Origin: Adineta vaga
Taxonomy: Eukaryota > Rotifera
Direction: 5' to 3'
Assembly: GCA_021613535.1 (NCBI GenBank)
Contig: CP075494.1
Coordinates: forward strand, 10,292,001 to 10,356,000
DNA: 64,000 nucleotides
The translations under genes and the position numbers were made by a program. The notes beneath the pieces were generated by a model. The model made no database searches, was not told where the DNA came from, and saw nothing but the letters and a program-made list of their open reading frames with translations. Within the stretch, counting starts at the first letter, position 1, and each line of letters begins with the position of its first letter. This document shows positions 1-15,100 of this stretch, one piece after another.

Positions 1-34
1 TTAATAAAATAAAATTTATCTCTACTTTATTTAG

Positions 35-822
<788 letters not shown>

Positions 823-985
823 TTTTTACTTTTTAATCCTACTATTCTTCTATATTCATATATTTATGTGTTTGTCTATTGAACATTTTTCAAAAAAAAA
901 AACATTCCTATCCGGTGTTATATCTTCCGTCTAATGCACGAAAAAAAAATCATTTCCTTTTTTTTCTTCTAAATAACCATTTTAG

Positions 986-2790
986 ATGAAGTTCATTTCT
1001 TTATTAATCTTATTATTAATCTGCTTAGTGACATTGATTTCTGCTGGGTAGGTTATAATCAAGAGAAATCTTTTGAGATATAAATATGTATATTTATATT
1101 TAGTCGAGATTTTTATAAAATTTTAAATCTACCGAAATCAGCAACATTAAATCAAATAAAGAAATCTTATCGAAAATTAGCAAAAGAATTACATCCTGAT
1201 AAGAATAAAAATGATCCCAAAGCACAAGAACGTTTCCAAGATCTAGGCGCTGCTTATGAAGTAAAATTCTCAACGATATAAATCCTAATTAATTCATATA
1301 ATCAACATGCTTTCTTTTTCTTTCAGGCACTATCAGATTCTGATAAACGAAAAATTTATGATAAACATGGTGAAGACGGTTTAAAACAACAGGGTGGTGG
1401 TGATTCATTTCATGACCCATTTTCAAGGTTAACAACAGACATATTTATTAAGAAATATACATATATTTTTTATTTCGATTTTTTTTTAGTTTTTTTGGAG
1501 ATTTCTTTCATTTTGGAGGAGGATCAAGAGATGACGGACATAATCATGTGCCACGTGGTGGAGATTTAGTTACTGATCTATATGTGTCACTTGAAGAAGT
1601 TTATAACGGAAATTTTATTGAAGTAAATAAGAAAATTTTTTAGGTTTTGTCTATTTGAATGAAATAAATGTCTAGGTTGTTCGAGCTAAACCAGTAGCAA
1701 AACAAACTAGTGGTTCAAGAAAATGTAATTGTCGAATGGAAATGCGAACAACTCAAATGGGTCCAGGAAGGGTAAGAGATAATAGTTTTACTTCTATTGA
1801 AAATAGATTTACAAATATCTGGTTCAAATATTATCCGAAATGTCATACATATGACCTTGTCTCACAAAGCTCCTATGTGGAAATTCATACTGACAGTCAC
1901 GAAGGTGGAAGTAGTCACATACTGTGTTCCTGTGTTAATAGTATTCGATTTCCTACCATATATCATGGAAATATATCTATTTTAGTTTCAAATGATGCAA
2001 GAACAAGTTTGTGATGAATGTCCAAATATCAAGTAAAAATGAAAACTTAAGTTCAGGACTTTTTATTGGACAATCTCTGTCTTTCTTCTATAGATTTGTG
2101 ATAGAAGAAAAAGTATTAGAAATTGAAGTTGAAGCAGGTGTTGCCGATGGACATGAAATTCCATTCCTTGCTGAAGGTTTGTCCTAACTATTGTCAATAT
2201 ATAGAATATTTCCATTGGTTTATTCAGGAGAACCGCACATGGAAGGTGAACCAGGAGATTTAAAATTTATTATTCGTATTCAAAAGTAAATCGAATCAAA
2301 TTTGAATGCTTTAGTAGTTTCCTTTGCTAATGAATATTCTTTTTGTAGACATTCACTATTTGAACGTAAAAAGAACGATCTCTATACAAACTTAACTATA
2401 ACTCTTCAAGATGCATTAAATGGGTTTAATTTAACAATTCCGCATCTTGATGGTCATAAAGTAAGATAAGAAGGATTGAAATAGGTCACTAATTTGTATC
2501 TATAGGTAACAATCAATCGTGAAAAAATTACGTGGCCCGGTGCTCGTATCAAAAAGAAAGGTGAAGGTTTGCCACAATATGATCAAAATAATATTTTCGG
2601 TGATCTTTATGTAACTATCGATGTTGACTTTCCAAAAACAGAACTTAATAATGAACAACGTGAAAGTAATAAAACAGAAGCAACTAATGAATTTCGTACT
2701 AATTCGAGAATTAATTCTTTTTCTTTATTTTTAGTCGTGAAAACTTTATTAAATCAACAATCAAAACATCGATTGTATAATGGTTTATAA
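986..2790 (+). CDS. DNAJB11: ER-resident DnaJ co-chaperone, DNAJB11/ERdj3 type
   Basis: This is a luminal ER Hsp40 that hands unfolded clients to BiP. The first exon gives a signal peptide ([20 protein letters not shown]). The J domain follows with its HPD motif in [11 protein letters not shown], then a G/F stretch ([17 protein letters not shown]). The substrate-binding part has the ERdj3 signature [16 protein letters not shown] and, across an intron, [14 protein letters not shown]. The C-terminal domain includes [20 protein letters not shown] and [19 protein letters not shown]. An open frame runs through the last intron, but splicing from about 2670 to 2734 gives [13 protein letters not shown]...YNGL-stop, which fits the family end. 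There is no KDEL, as in other ERdj3 proteins. A TTTTAG abuts the ATG, so the 5' end may be trans-spliced. Confidence 0.95.
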
Positions 2791-3292
2791 ACTGTTAACT
2801 CGTAGTGTTTTGTTTAGGTTAATATATTAAAAAAAAAACAATTTCTTTTTAACTACAAATGCTGAATATGTGATGTATTGCTCCCACTTTTTTTTCTGAT
2901 CTGATAAAATCCATTTGTCTGTCATACGTTTAAATTATAAAAGAAAAACGACTTTATTGACATTTTTTTCTATTCTTAACAGCAAGAAATCTTTCATAGA
3001 TACTCGTCTATCAAGCATCAAGAGATTTCTAATTTCCACTTGTGAAGAATCGGAAACGCTTTTCTTGCTTATAGTTTAATTGCATGATACAAATTTGTTT
3101 TTCTAACTTAGGTATCTTCTCAATGACTATCTTTCGAAGAAATCACTATTAGGTAATTCATTGAATAGGTCAATCAAATTGTATTCAGTGTTTTTCAATT
3201 TATTTTTATCCACAGTACGCAATGAAGAAAAACAAGAAAAAGAAGAAGATGAAGAAGAAGAAGAAGAAGGATGAAAATGAAAACTAATGCGT
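2791..3292. other. Intergenic, convergent 3' ends, with GAA/AAG-rich tract
   Basis: This is the 3' flank shared by DNAJB11 (+) and the small gene on the minus strand. A purine tract at 3238-3270 can be read as a run of Lys or Glu codons. A splice-acceptor-like CCACAG at 3210-3215 precedes it, so it could be an acidic last exon of an unseen gene, but no upstream exon supports this. Nothing else was recognised. Confidence 0.5.
3238..3270. repeat. GAA/AAG purine tract
   Basis: Purine-only tract of imperfect GAA units (one GAT) in the 3' flank between DNAJB11 and the small minus-strand gene. Confidence 0.8.
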
Positions 3293-4130
3293 TTATGCTT
3301 GTTTGTCTAGACCCATTAAATGTTGAATATAAGATTCCCAACTTGTCTGAGCTAATTTTAAATCATTACAAAGATTAGCATATTTTTCACGTGTATCAAT
3401 AACAAATTTCACAGCAAGTTCACCTTTGTCGACATATGTTTGCATGATGGGATCATCTTTCAATGAAAACTAAAGAAAACTCAAATAGAATCTTTCAACA
3501 ATCGATCTTTGTTCTACTTACACCTTCTAATTCCGATCGTGCCTTGGATACAAATTGTTTGATACCGTCGATATCGACAGGAAATTTTGTTTTTTGACTA
3601 TGATATAGAAAATAGAAGAGAATGGAAGCTGTTGATATCAGCCGATGAATTTCATCAGAAACTACAAGAAGAAGAAAAAAACAAACTTGCAGATATAACA
3701 TATTTGAATATTTACCTGATGAATCCAAACCTTTCTCTTTCAATTCCTGTTTGATTTGTTCAAAATCCACATTGAATAATTCGCCGAAAGTTTCTGTTGC
3801 TGGATATGATCCATCCTTTATTAAAAGAAAAAGAAAATAAAACGAAAATGTTTTTATTCGAAAAAAACATTCAAATTTTTCTTTTTCTTCTTCTTACACT
3901 ATTTTGTTGATGAAAAATTTCATTGACGAGTGAATCACTTAAGGGTGTTTCAATGATTGATCGTAATGGTGTGTCTAATGACGAATAAATTAAAAATAAA
4001 ATTTACTTACAAAATAATTCATTTACCTTTTGTATTAGTTGAAGCAGATTCGATTGTTTTTTCCTAATCAAAGATATCAACTTAATTCTTCTGTGTTAGA
4101 AGAAATACTTACTGCTTCGTTGCTTGTCAT
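3293..4130 (-). CDS. Unrecognised small multi-exon protein
   Basis: A consistent chain of minus-strand exons with GT-AG introns of about 50-80 nt gives a protein of about 190 residues. It starts MTSNEAEKTIESASTNTKDT, continues through PLRSIIETPLSDSLVNEIFH and DGSYPATETFGELFNVDFEQ, and ends SWESYIQHLMGLDKQA-stop. It looks mostly helical and charged, without signal peptide, membrane segment or zinc ligands. The pattern DGSY...LF followed by a helical segment with LYHSQK is faintly like the C-terminal region of VWA5/PARP4-type proteins, but this is too weak to assign. The ATG (4128-4130) is the first in frame after AT-rich upstream DNA. It is tail-to-tail with DNAJB11. Confidence 0.6.
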
Positions 4131-5045
4131 TGTATTAGTTCACTTTAACAAATGATGGCAGACTGGTAGGGGCAGAATAAGGCACGTCAAGCGAAATGAG
4201 GCTCTACGCTTTCTCTTTTTTTTCCTTTTAGACACATATTGCTCCCTTCGCTCATTCATATTTTCTTCTTTTTTTCTTCTTATTTGCCGGTCAAATAACA
4301 ACCGCCGACAGTGGAGCAGCTTTCGCCGCCTTTTTTCATATATAGCAGATCCACATACAAAAAAAAGGGAGAATTAGTCAACTTTTTTTCCTTTTTCCTC
4401 TCAATTCTCTCCGTCTTCGCTGCACACAAACATACACACATACACTTTGCTTTAAATTGTCAAATATATAGAGAATATCATTCTTATTGAATGTTGGAAA
4501 TATGCTACAGTAATCATCCTCGTTGACTCGAATAATTTTATGTTTATTTCCTTTGGTTTTCTTCTTGCGAAATCAGAGACAAAAAAAAAAGCGAGCTGTA
4601 AAAAGAAAGTTTACACACAAATTTTTCAAGAAAAAGCTAACAATAAAAATCCAAAGAAGAATATTTCTCTCGTCCATCTTTTCTCTTCGCTGATGTACAG
4701 ACGATAAGATATTGTTCGTAAATATATTACTTCTTAATGGTAATTTCAAAGTGTTCCGATGGATCTTTCGCTGAGAAATTGAAACAAAAAAAAGAACAAA
4801 AAAAAAAGAGTTGTAATATGCTAGAGTATATTTGGATGAGAAAAGTCACATTTGCTGTTTTGTTTGTTGGTTTGTTTGTGTGTGTGAGTAGTTTTTGAAA
4901 AGAAAGAGCGCAGAATAAAATAAAGAAACAAGATAGAAAGAAGAGAAAACAAATAGCACACACACACACGTACAACAACGAAATAAAGAAAAAAGACGAA
5001 ATTATGTAATTAATAATGATGAATGATATTTTATATACGGTCTAT
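4131..5045. other. Intergenic between unknown gene and calmodulin 3' end
   Basis: It holds the promoter side of the minus-strand small gene and the 3' flank of calmodulin. It is rich in poly-A/poly-T and GAGA-like purine tracts. A minus-strand open stretch at 4736-4772, preceded by a TTTCTCAG acceptor, encodes KDPSEHFEITIKK-stop and could be an alternative terminal exon. No other gene was seen. Confidence 0.5.
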
Positions 5046-6427
<1,382 letters not shown>

Positions 6428-7664
6428 ATGGCTGAAGGAGGTCAGAATATGTCATTACCTAATGTTGACAGCGATCAAATATATCAGTCAGAACAACAAG
6501 GTTTGTCCATGAAATAAATAAATGTATATATAATGATTTTATTTTGTATTCTAGGTGGTGCATCACTAAATGAAGAAGAACTAGCAAGTAAAACACTTTA
6601 TATTCAATCAAAACGATTCTATTTGGATGTTAAACAAAATCGTCGTGGACGATTTCTAAAAATTGCTGAAGTAAACATCAATTTCTATCATCTTATTTGT
6701 CATATAGATCATTGTCATTTATTTTTAGGTTAGTTCGGGTGGTCGTAAAAATCGTATATTAATGTCGATGAGTGCTGCCAGTGAACTACGTGATCGTTTA
6801 CAAACATTTGATGAACAGATTCATATATTAGGTAAAATTTAAACAAAAACGTTTCAATTCATATATTTTACTTTTCTATTCAAGGTGAACAATCTCTCGA
6901 TAATGATGAACAACTTCGATCAGCTATTATATCCCGTGATGATCGAAAATATTACTTAGATTTACGAGAAAATCAACGTGGAAAATTTCTACGTATTTCT
7001 ATGGTCAGTATTAATACACCTCGTGCACAAATTGCAATACCTGCACAAGGAATACAACAAGTGAAAGAAACTCTAATGCAATTAATTGAAGAATTTGGCA
7101 ATGAAGATGATCGGGGTATGATTCAAAGATAAATAAGTTTTTTAATCATTCTTTGCTCTTCTAGATAGTATTGAAACACCACCTGCAATCGGTAAGTGTA
7201 AAGTTTTTACGAATGAAATTATAATTTGCAGTATAAACGACTCATAATATGAATAGTGTCAATATCTCTATTGAAAGAATTTTACTCTTTGTTTTCGAAT
7301 CAGATTCGAGTTCACTGATATCTCATGCTTTTATTTCTCTTTTTTTTAGAACCGAGTGAATTACCTGCTAGTAAAAATCTTCGTGTTGGTAATAAGAATT
7401 TTTATTTTGATATTGGTTCAAATAATCGTGGTATATTCTTACGTATATCCGAAGTAAGTACAAAGTATTTCTATGCATTTTCAATCTGTTTTGATTAATT
7501 TTAAGGTTCGTCCTAATTCTCGTACAACAATCACCATTCCCGAAAAGGTTTGGTCTCGTTTTCGAGATGATCTAACTGAATTAATTGTTACAATGGATGA
7601 TAAACGTAATAGCTCTCGCACAAATCCTGGTGAAGAATCATCTATTCCGCCAAGCGGAAATTAA
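6428..7664 (+). CDS. Pur-alpha-type single-strand nucleic acid-binding protein
   Basis: Pur proteins bind purine-rich single-stranded DNA and RNA and act in transcription, replication and mRNA transport. Three PUR repeats are visible. The first is [20 protein letters not shown] then [20 protein letters not shown]. The second is [20 protein letters not shown]. The third is [20 protein letters not shown] followed by [20 protein letters not shown]. Repeats I and II form the intramolecular nucleic-acid fold in the known family and III mediates dimerisation. The protein begins [20 protein letters not shown] and ends SSIPPSGN-stop. It lacks the long Gly-rich N terminus and Gln-rich tail of vertebrate PURA. 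Introns are short. Confidence 0.95.
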
Positions 7665-8110
7665 TGTATTCGTTCTAATCTTTAGTCTTGTAGTTTTGTT
7701 TTAAACATAATCATCATTTAATGAATATTGCTTTTCATAATTTTTAAAATGTTCTTCCTAGTTTTCTTTTCACCGGTGTTCTTTGCTTCTATATATGTAG
7801 AATGGAAGGTCTTTCGTATCGTATAGTAACTCATCTTCTTGTCTTGTATTTTATTTTTTGACGAAACCAAAATCTTGTTTGTTGTGCGTGTGTGTATTCT
7901 TTCTCTCTCTCTCTCTGTCTCTTGCTTCTATAGAATAGTCATTGTAACGTGGGAAAGATGAATAATCTTTTACATTAGATTCGGTGTCTTGCATATTTTT
8001 ATTCCAAAGAAAAAAACAAACCAAAATCAATATTTCAAATCTAAATGTCATATTAATGAATCTGTTTTATCTTTAGATATGATTTATTAATTTTTCTGTG
8101 AATTTTCTCG
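7665..8110. other. Intergenic with (CT)n tract
   Basis: This is the 3' flank of the Pur-alpha gene and the 5' flank of the next gene. It contains a short CT repeat at about 7902-7916 and AT-rich sequence. No gene was seen. Confidence 0.5.
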
Positions 8111-11100
8111 ATGCCGTTATTTGGAAGACGATTATTTCAAATTAATGAAAAAGATATAGAAGATGGAAGCGAAGAAATTCATACAATCGAACATACAGAT
8201 GAAAAATATCATAGTAAAAGTTTGTATGATAAATTACAGAAAATCTATCAATTGGAACGATGGACTTGTGAATGTACATGGAGAGCTGGTTTAACTCATA
8301 AAGAAGCATATCAATCAGAAAATGATATACGAAAAACACTATCAACCATTGTACCTGCCTATTTTAATAAACCAATTTTCGAGATTATCTATCATAGTAA
8401 GTGGATTGATCTTTTATAACATATGTTAATGGAAGGTGATGTTTTTCTTTCTTTTAGGTGTAAAACCATTGGAAAAATTAGCTGAAGAAGTATCGATTAT
8501 ACTTGGGTAAGATTTATTAGATTTCAAAGTGATTATCGTGTGCCCTTTTTTTTAGTCAAAGTTTTGTTATTGATGAACCAATTCAATTTAAAAAGAAAAA
8601 AGACAATACAACGTAAGTTATTAAATTTAACTTTTTTGTATTTTTCTAAATAAATTTTTATTCAGTATCAAAGGTATTATCGAACGAATTGAAGATAATG
8701 AAGATCCAAAGAAACGATCATCAGAACGATCATCTGTTCAAGCAAAACCACCTTCGGATAAAGTATTACAAATCATAATTCTCTCTATTTCTAAAACATT
8801 CATTTTTCTTTCTTGTGATCTAAATTAGCAAATGAAAAATGTCAAATATTCTGTACGATTAGTAGATGAAGATCGTGTTATGCCTAATGTTCTTCCAACT
8901 GAATTACAGTATGTACAAGAAATTGTTTCGAAAAAGAATTTCATTTTTTGATTCTTCAGACGATGTACATTTATACCAAATCGTGAAAAATTAAAAACAT
9001 TCATTCGTTCCTATGCAATTCGTCTTGGTAATCGAATTGATAGTCCATGGATATTCTACGATCCAACAAATAAAGATAAATATGAATTAAAAGATCGAAT
9101 TGCAGCAGATATTATTGAAAAATTTAAAAAATCAACACTGGTCACACTCGATGTAAGTGCCGATTGAAGATGATGAGATAAAATATTTGATTTTGTTTTT
9201 CTTAGGAAATTCTTCGAGAACAAGAAAGAATTGCGCGAAAACAAGCTGAAGAACAAGCTGCAGCGCTTGCTGAAGATAAGAAATCGAAAGAGATTAATAA
9301 CAATAGTAAGCGACAGCAGCAGTGCAATGAACGAGTAGAAAATAATTTATATTTAAAAATTTTAGCTTCAATTCCAAATGGTCATTCCGATGATATTCAA
9401 ATAATCTTTTCTGATGATGAAAAAAATTCGAAAACATCTCCAAAATCTAAAGTCAAAACACCTACGGTGAAGAAATCTCCATCTTCAACTAGACAAAAGA
9501 AAACTCCTAGTAAAGGAAATAAACAATTAACATTAGACGATATGAAATTTACGAAAAATTCTCCTAATCATAATGAATTATTAGAAAAAACTTCAGTTAA
9601 AACATATGATGTCGTCATTCCATATTCACTCTTACAGAAACTTGATAAGACTCGTCGTGAACGTGGTATTGATTCGAGATATTTTCATCGTTTAATTCTT
9701 CATTGTGCTCGAACATTAAATGATAAACAACGTTTACGTTTACCTGATGAATATCGATCATTAATTCAAGTTAAATACGATGAATTAGAATTCAAAAGAC
9801 GTTTATCACAAATGACAGATGAAGAAAAGAAATTATTTCTTCAAACCAAACGTTTAGAACAAAAACCTATTGAAGATTTTGATTGTACTTTTCTCAAAGA
9901 TTTACCAAGTCCGAAACAATTACAAACAACATTAGATATTTCATCAAATTCAATTGGAGATCTTCTAATGATTTCAACATTTTTAACATCATGTCATTCG
10001 TTATTCTATTTATCATTAGATGATCAAATATCTAAAAGTACACAAGTTTATTTACGTTCATTTAAACTTGATTTCTTACTTCAAACATCAACAAATTTAT
10101 TTACGAATTATTTTCTTGAAATTTTACAAATTCTTATGAAATTATTATTCAAAGAAGATGAAAATCGTTCGAATGATAGTGATAATCAAGATGATAATGA
10201 TGATGAAGAAGAAAATGAAAATAATGAAAAAGAACAGAAAATAAAAGATCATAATAAAGACAAAAATAGCAAGAATCTCAATGATAATAATAATAATGAA
10301 CGAATGGATATTGAAGAAGTATATTCCATTCAATTATCAGATATTCCATTAACATCGTATACATGTCAAGAATTAACTCGATTGTATTTATTGAAAGAAA
10401 AAGATGAAAATAATCAGATGATTTTAGATAAATTAGCAAATTGTGAAACAAAAGATTTACAAATTTCACATCAAGTAAGTTTACAAATCTTATTAATCAG
10501 ATAGGAAATCCGCAAACAACTATGATTGGATTATTATTGAAAAATACATGAGAAATTTATTGTCTTTAGATTGATCTTCTCGTCCTATTGGTTAATACGA
10601 TTACAACCGATAATGAATTAATGGCTGATTATTTTGAACATTTAACTCGTATTTTATCAGAAGCATCTCGTGAACGTAATCAATTATTATCTGAACGTCG
10701 TAAAGCTCAAGAAGAAGAAAGTAAACAAAAGAAATTACAATTACAAAATGGTGACAATGAAAAGATGTCTACGAAAAAACAAACTAAAGTTGGACCATTA
10801 ATTCCAACGAAATCGAGTAATGGAACAACAAATGATGAAAATCAACAGACGACACCAATGATAGTCGATGAAAATGATGATATTGATAATGATAATGATG
10901 ATGATTTGAAGACAGTTTTACAACGACGAAGACAAATGGTTGCTTTATCAAAAGAATTAAAAGAAAAACGAGAAATTGAAGCACAAAAATTACAAATTAA
11001 ACAAAAACGACAATATGCTATTCAAAAAGCTGAACAAATTTATCAAGTAAGTGTTAATATTTATGTATAAGAGATTCAAAAAATGTTAAATATTCTTTTA

Positions 11101-12806
11101 GGAAGCATTACTTAATCTTCAATATGGTTTTCGAATCAAACCATTAGGTTATGATCGTAATTATAATCGATATTGGTTTTTCCGTGGTTTTCCAGGTGTT
11201 TTTGTTGAAAAAGGTAAAATATGAACATGACTATAGTCAAATATCTTATTGTATATTCTTTACTTTTTTTATAGGATGGATTGGTCATAATGTTAATTAT
11301 TCCGTTGAATCATCATCAGAAGAAGAACCAATTTCATTTATAAGTAGTGAAAAAATAATCCCTAATGATGAATTAAATCAATGGTTTGTATACGATGATG
11401 AAAATCTTATTCAACAATTATTACAATCATTGAATGATCGTGGTATTCGTGAACATAATTTATCAGTTAATTTGAAGAAAGCAATGCCACTCATACATAC
11501 AGAATTTGAACAAATCAAAAAATCAAAAAATTCTTTCGATCAACAAGATGAAAATGCTGACTCATCATCAGATATAATTAGTTCATTTAAAACTGAACTG
11601 GAAGATATTGAATCACGTTTACGTCTTGGTTCATTAGGTGGTTTTATTATTAATGACAATCTTCTTGAATGGCAAAATAAATTGAAACAAGCAACTGAAC
11701 GTATGGAACTTGCCGAAGTACTTATACAATTACAACAGACAGTGGCAGAAAAATATGCATCAGGTATATTCAATACTTCCGATAAGAAATCTCTTCAAAT
11801 CTGGTTCACTGATTGTCGAACATGTAAAACATACTCACGCTTATATGTTCTAATGTTAATGTTCGAAAATTCAATCACATGGAATAAATCAATTGTTGGA
11901 TTGAAATGTAAAATATGTCGAAAGAAACAAAAAGATGAATCCATTATTGTTTGTGATCAATGTTGTTACGGTTATCATCCCGATTGTTTACGTGGTTGTA
12001 ATGATTCAAATCTTAAAAATGCAACAAATGATCTATGGTTTTGTCCAGCATGTCGACCTTCGACAAAACGACGTGTTCGAGTAGATAAGAAAGTTGATTA
12101 TCAAGAAAATGATATGTATGATAATATGGATGTTCAAACAAATTCAAGTAGTAATGATAGTAATAGTAGTGATGAACAAATGTCAAATTCCGATGGAAAT
12201 AATGAAGATGATGTTTGTCATATATGTGGCGGTGAAAATGAGTTAATCCAATGTACACAATGTCAACTATGTTATCATTGTCATTGTCATGAACCACCAT
12301 TACGATGTGCACCACGATCAACAACATGGCTATGTAATAAATGTCGAAATGGAATTCCTAATGAAACAAATAATCGATCAAAATCATCAAAACAAATGAA
12401 AAAGACAAAGCAGAAGAATTCAACGAAAAAACAAAATAAAATAAATCGAAGTAAGAATTTGTTTTCAGTCATTGTCTCATATTTCTAATATTCATACTCT
12501 TTCAATTGATTCATTTTAGATACACGTAAAAATTATCGTGAAGTTGATGAAGAAGAAAGTGATGAGGAAGAAAAAACTAGTGGTAAACGACGATCCAAAC
12601 GATTACGTCGTTCAGATCCATCTCCAATGAAAAAAAATGAAAACAATCAACGTAAAAATCAACGAGCTCGTATAGTAAAATCCATTTCATCATCCTCATC
12701 ATCTGCATCATCAGATGACGACGATCCAATGACAAATAATCATAATGATGAATCTGATTCCGAAGAGAATGAAAATCTTACTAGTGATTCACCGTCCTCC
12801 AACTAG
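8111..12806 (+). CDS. BAZ1/WSTF-ACF1-like ISWI partner: WAC, DDT, WHIM, two PHD fingers
   Basis: This is a subunit of ISWI chromatin-remodelling complexes (ACF/CHRAC/WICH type), nuclear, about 1,300 residues over many exons. The N-terminal WAC domain starts MPLFGRRLFQINEKDIEDGS and contains WTCECTWRAGLTHKEAYQSE, close to WSTF. A DDT domain lies around SIGDLLMISTFLTSCHSLFY (about 9949-10010). WHIM motifs are RIKPLGYDRNYNRYWFFRGF and QWFVYDDENLIQQLLQSLND. PHD1 (about 11907-12054) runs from CKICRKK to WFCPACRPS; PHD2 (about 12217-12345) from CHICGGENE to WLCNKCRNG. The tail is basic then acidic/Ser-rich and stops at TCC-AAC-TAG. No bromodomain is encoded before the stop or in the 540 bp after it, unlike typical BAZ1A/BAZ1B. 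Confidence 0.9.
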
Positions 12807-13344
12807 TCAAATTTCTACTAATTCTCATACATCTCAAATTGTATATACATATAATAATCATAGGACAAGTCAAATGTTTTGTTTCCATGTAAATATTATA
12901 TGTGTTTCGTATATCTACCTATCTATATATCTATAGTCAATCTCGATGTTTGTATCTACTAAAGCATTATCTTAACCGGTTGTATATTAAAATCCAGCAA
13001 GAATTAAGAGAAAAAAAATTATGTGCGAATCGTTGTGTTTAATGACACGAATTTCGATTCATTTGTGTTTACTTTATAAGAAAAATCTCTAACAGATTCC
13101 TTTCTTTCTCATTTGTACTTGTGTGTTTGTTTATTTTCTTTTCCTTTTTTTTTCGTTTTGTATCTTGGTATAAAACTCTATTTTTGTACGTCATTCTAGG
13201 CGATATCTAATTGTATGATCGATGTTTATGTGTTGACAAAAAAATTAAATAAAATTCTTGAACTATTTTGATATAATGAATTTATTTTTGTTAGCTATAT
13301 GTATATTAAACTTAGAAAACAAAGTTCAAATACTCATCGATTAT
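12807..13344. other. Intergenic, convergent 3' flanks
   Basis: This is the 3' flank of the BAZ1-like gene and of the minus-strand superoxide dismutase. It is AT-rich, with an AATTAAATAAAATT polyadenylation-like stretch around 13244-13257. I translated it looking for a bromodomain and saw none. Confidence 0.5.
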
Positions 13345-14113
13345 TTAGGGAAAGATTTTTTGAAAAAAATCAGTAATCATTGTTGGAACTCTGGATGAAT
13401 ATGGTTTAGCATCTGATTCTATCATTGTTAGACTAATCACACCACAAGCGATACGAGCACCAGCATTTCTTCGAAAGAAAAAGAATTAAAAGAATGATTA
13501 TTTAATGATGAAAAAAAAACAATACCCTGTTGTATTACTATCAGGAAAACCACCTTTGCCACCATCATCTCGAATTGCATGTAAAACAACAGTTCGATTA
13601 GCAATTGATCGTGTAGCATTGTATAAATCAATAATGGAATCTGTTATCTCAACAATAATTATACCATTTTCATTAGCTGTTAGATTACCAAGATCACCAA
13701 TATGTCGATTTTTTATATCGGCTTCTCTTGGTCCATGTAATGTATCTAAATCAATAGGATTTTTTTCGAATTATAATACACTTTCGCTTTACTATATGGA
13801 TTTAAATGAGGACCAGCAGCAGTACAATTGAGTTCACCATTCATTAATGGATCTCTATGAACATGAAAACCCTGAAAACTAACATTAGATTTATCTCATT
13901 TTCGTATATGAAACTTACGTGAACAGTATTACTCTTAAGACCATCTATAATACCAACAATACGAACTGGAGATGTTGGATCACGTTGATGAAATAGGAGT
14001 GTACCAATTCCAACTGCAGCAGAATCAACATGAAGATTAGCTGTAGCAACTAATGAACATTGTCGATTATGAACAAGTAATAAAAGACAAAGTGTAACGA
14101 GTAATATTTTCAT
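13345..14113 (-). CDS. Secreted Cu/Zn superoxide dismutase, copy 1
   Basis: It converts superoxide to hydrogen peroxide and oxygen. A signal peptide starts MKILLVTLCLLLLVHNRQCS, so the enzyme is extracellular or in the secretory path. After splicing, all metal ligands are present: GFHVH (Cu), AGPH (bridging), LHGP and RHIGDLGN (Zn His, His and Asp) and VVLHAIRDD (Cu). The disulfide cysteines are in NCTAAGPH and IACGVIS, and the active-site Arg in GNAGARIACG. The PYN/TLHGP join needs a 48-nt intron at about 13750-13797. The C terminus (KPYSSRVPTMITDFFQKIFP) is longer than in SOD1. It lies about 1 kb downstream of a second copy on the same strand. Confidence 0.93.
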
Positions 14114-15100
14114 TTTTAAACCAAAGAAATGTTTGTCTAGTTCGATATAGTCCAAATAGTTATATTTAAACAAGGACAAGCTTATCAGTATGATGTTCTA
14201 TTAAAATTTACAGGGGTGCCGTTTTTATCTCGAATTCATAAGATACAACTCGATTCAAAGATTCTCGAATGTTTTAGTAGAATTTCATATGAATTAGAAG
14301 ATACGATGTGGAAAATAATTTTAACTTTATAGTTATCATAGGTTTTGAATTACTATATCTAGCGATCTTGATATACGCATCTGTGTTTATATGATGCTTT
14401 TTTCGACTATAATTAAAGTTTATTGCATGCCATATCTCGTAAATAAAAACCCTCGCCCTTACTCTACTAATGAAAAACTTAATTTTGCTGGTAGAACTGA
14501 TAATGATGTGGAAAATTCACTCTTAAAATAGTGTTTGACTTGTATGCAAAGTTATGGGATGGGACAAAACCAAATTCATCGTATTCCACGAGGAACTCTG
14601 GATACAACTCTGATAATGCTTTCAATAGACCAACATTTTTTTTTATCTCAACAAGATATACGAACGAATAGTAGCAAAAAGATAATCTATGTAATGAAAA
14701 ACAGATAAATAACATTCAATTGTAAATGGTTTGTCATTTTGTATCATTTCGCTAATTTTCTTTTTATTTATTCTGAAATTATAGTGTGTCGTTTACTCAC
14801 AACTTCTCTTTTGTTCAATTATTCATTAATTTTATGACAATAGAAAAGATTAGATTTGCTCATATTTTATACATCACTGCTATATTACGAAAACACGCAA
14901 TATAAAAATATTTTCAAAATAAGATGAAACTACATAAAAGCATCACAGCACAACTACTTATTGTATGAATATATATATATATAAATTGAAGTAAACAGAA
15001 TAATTTGAATTACACTGAAAATATGAGATATTGTCAAGAATGAAACAGCAAGATTATAATAAATAAATTGTTCATGTAGAAAGTAAGAATCATCATATTC
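14114..15100. other. Spacer between the two SOD genes
   Basis: It holds the promoter of SOD copy 1 and the 3' flank of copy 2. Apart from the fragment listed at 14479-14700, it is AT-rich with a short (AT)n run near 14970. No further gene was seen. Confidence 0.45.
14479..14700 (-). other. Coding-like fragment, unrecognised
   Basis: A minus-strand open stretch encodes GLLKALSELYPEFLVEYDEF then GFVPSHNFAYKSNTILRVNF and ends FPHHYQFYQQN-stop. Codon use looks like the neighbouring genes, but there is no convincing ATG or upstream exon. It could be a terminal exon of an unseen gene or a relic. No family recognised. Confidence 0.25.

Noticed and set aside
1736-2014. Open frames across 1736-2014 in two frames
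   Set aside because: They run through the intron between GPGR and FQMMQEQ of DNAJB11; splicing from about 1770 to 1987 restores the family sequence.
10145-10984. Hydrophobic minus-strand open frames opposite the BAZ1-like gene
   Set aside because: They are antisense readings of Asn/Asp/Lys-rich codons and give only Ile/Phe/His-rich low-complexity peptides.
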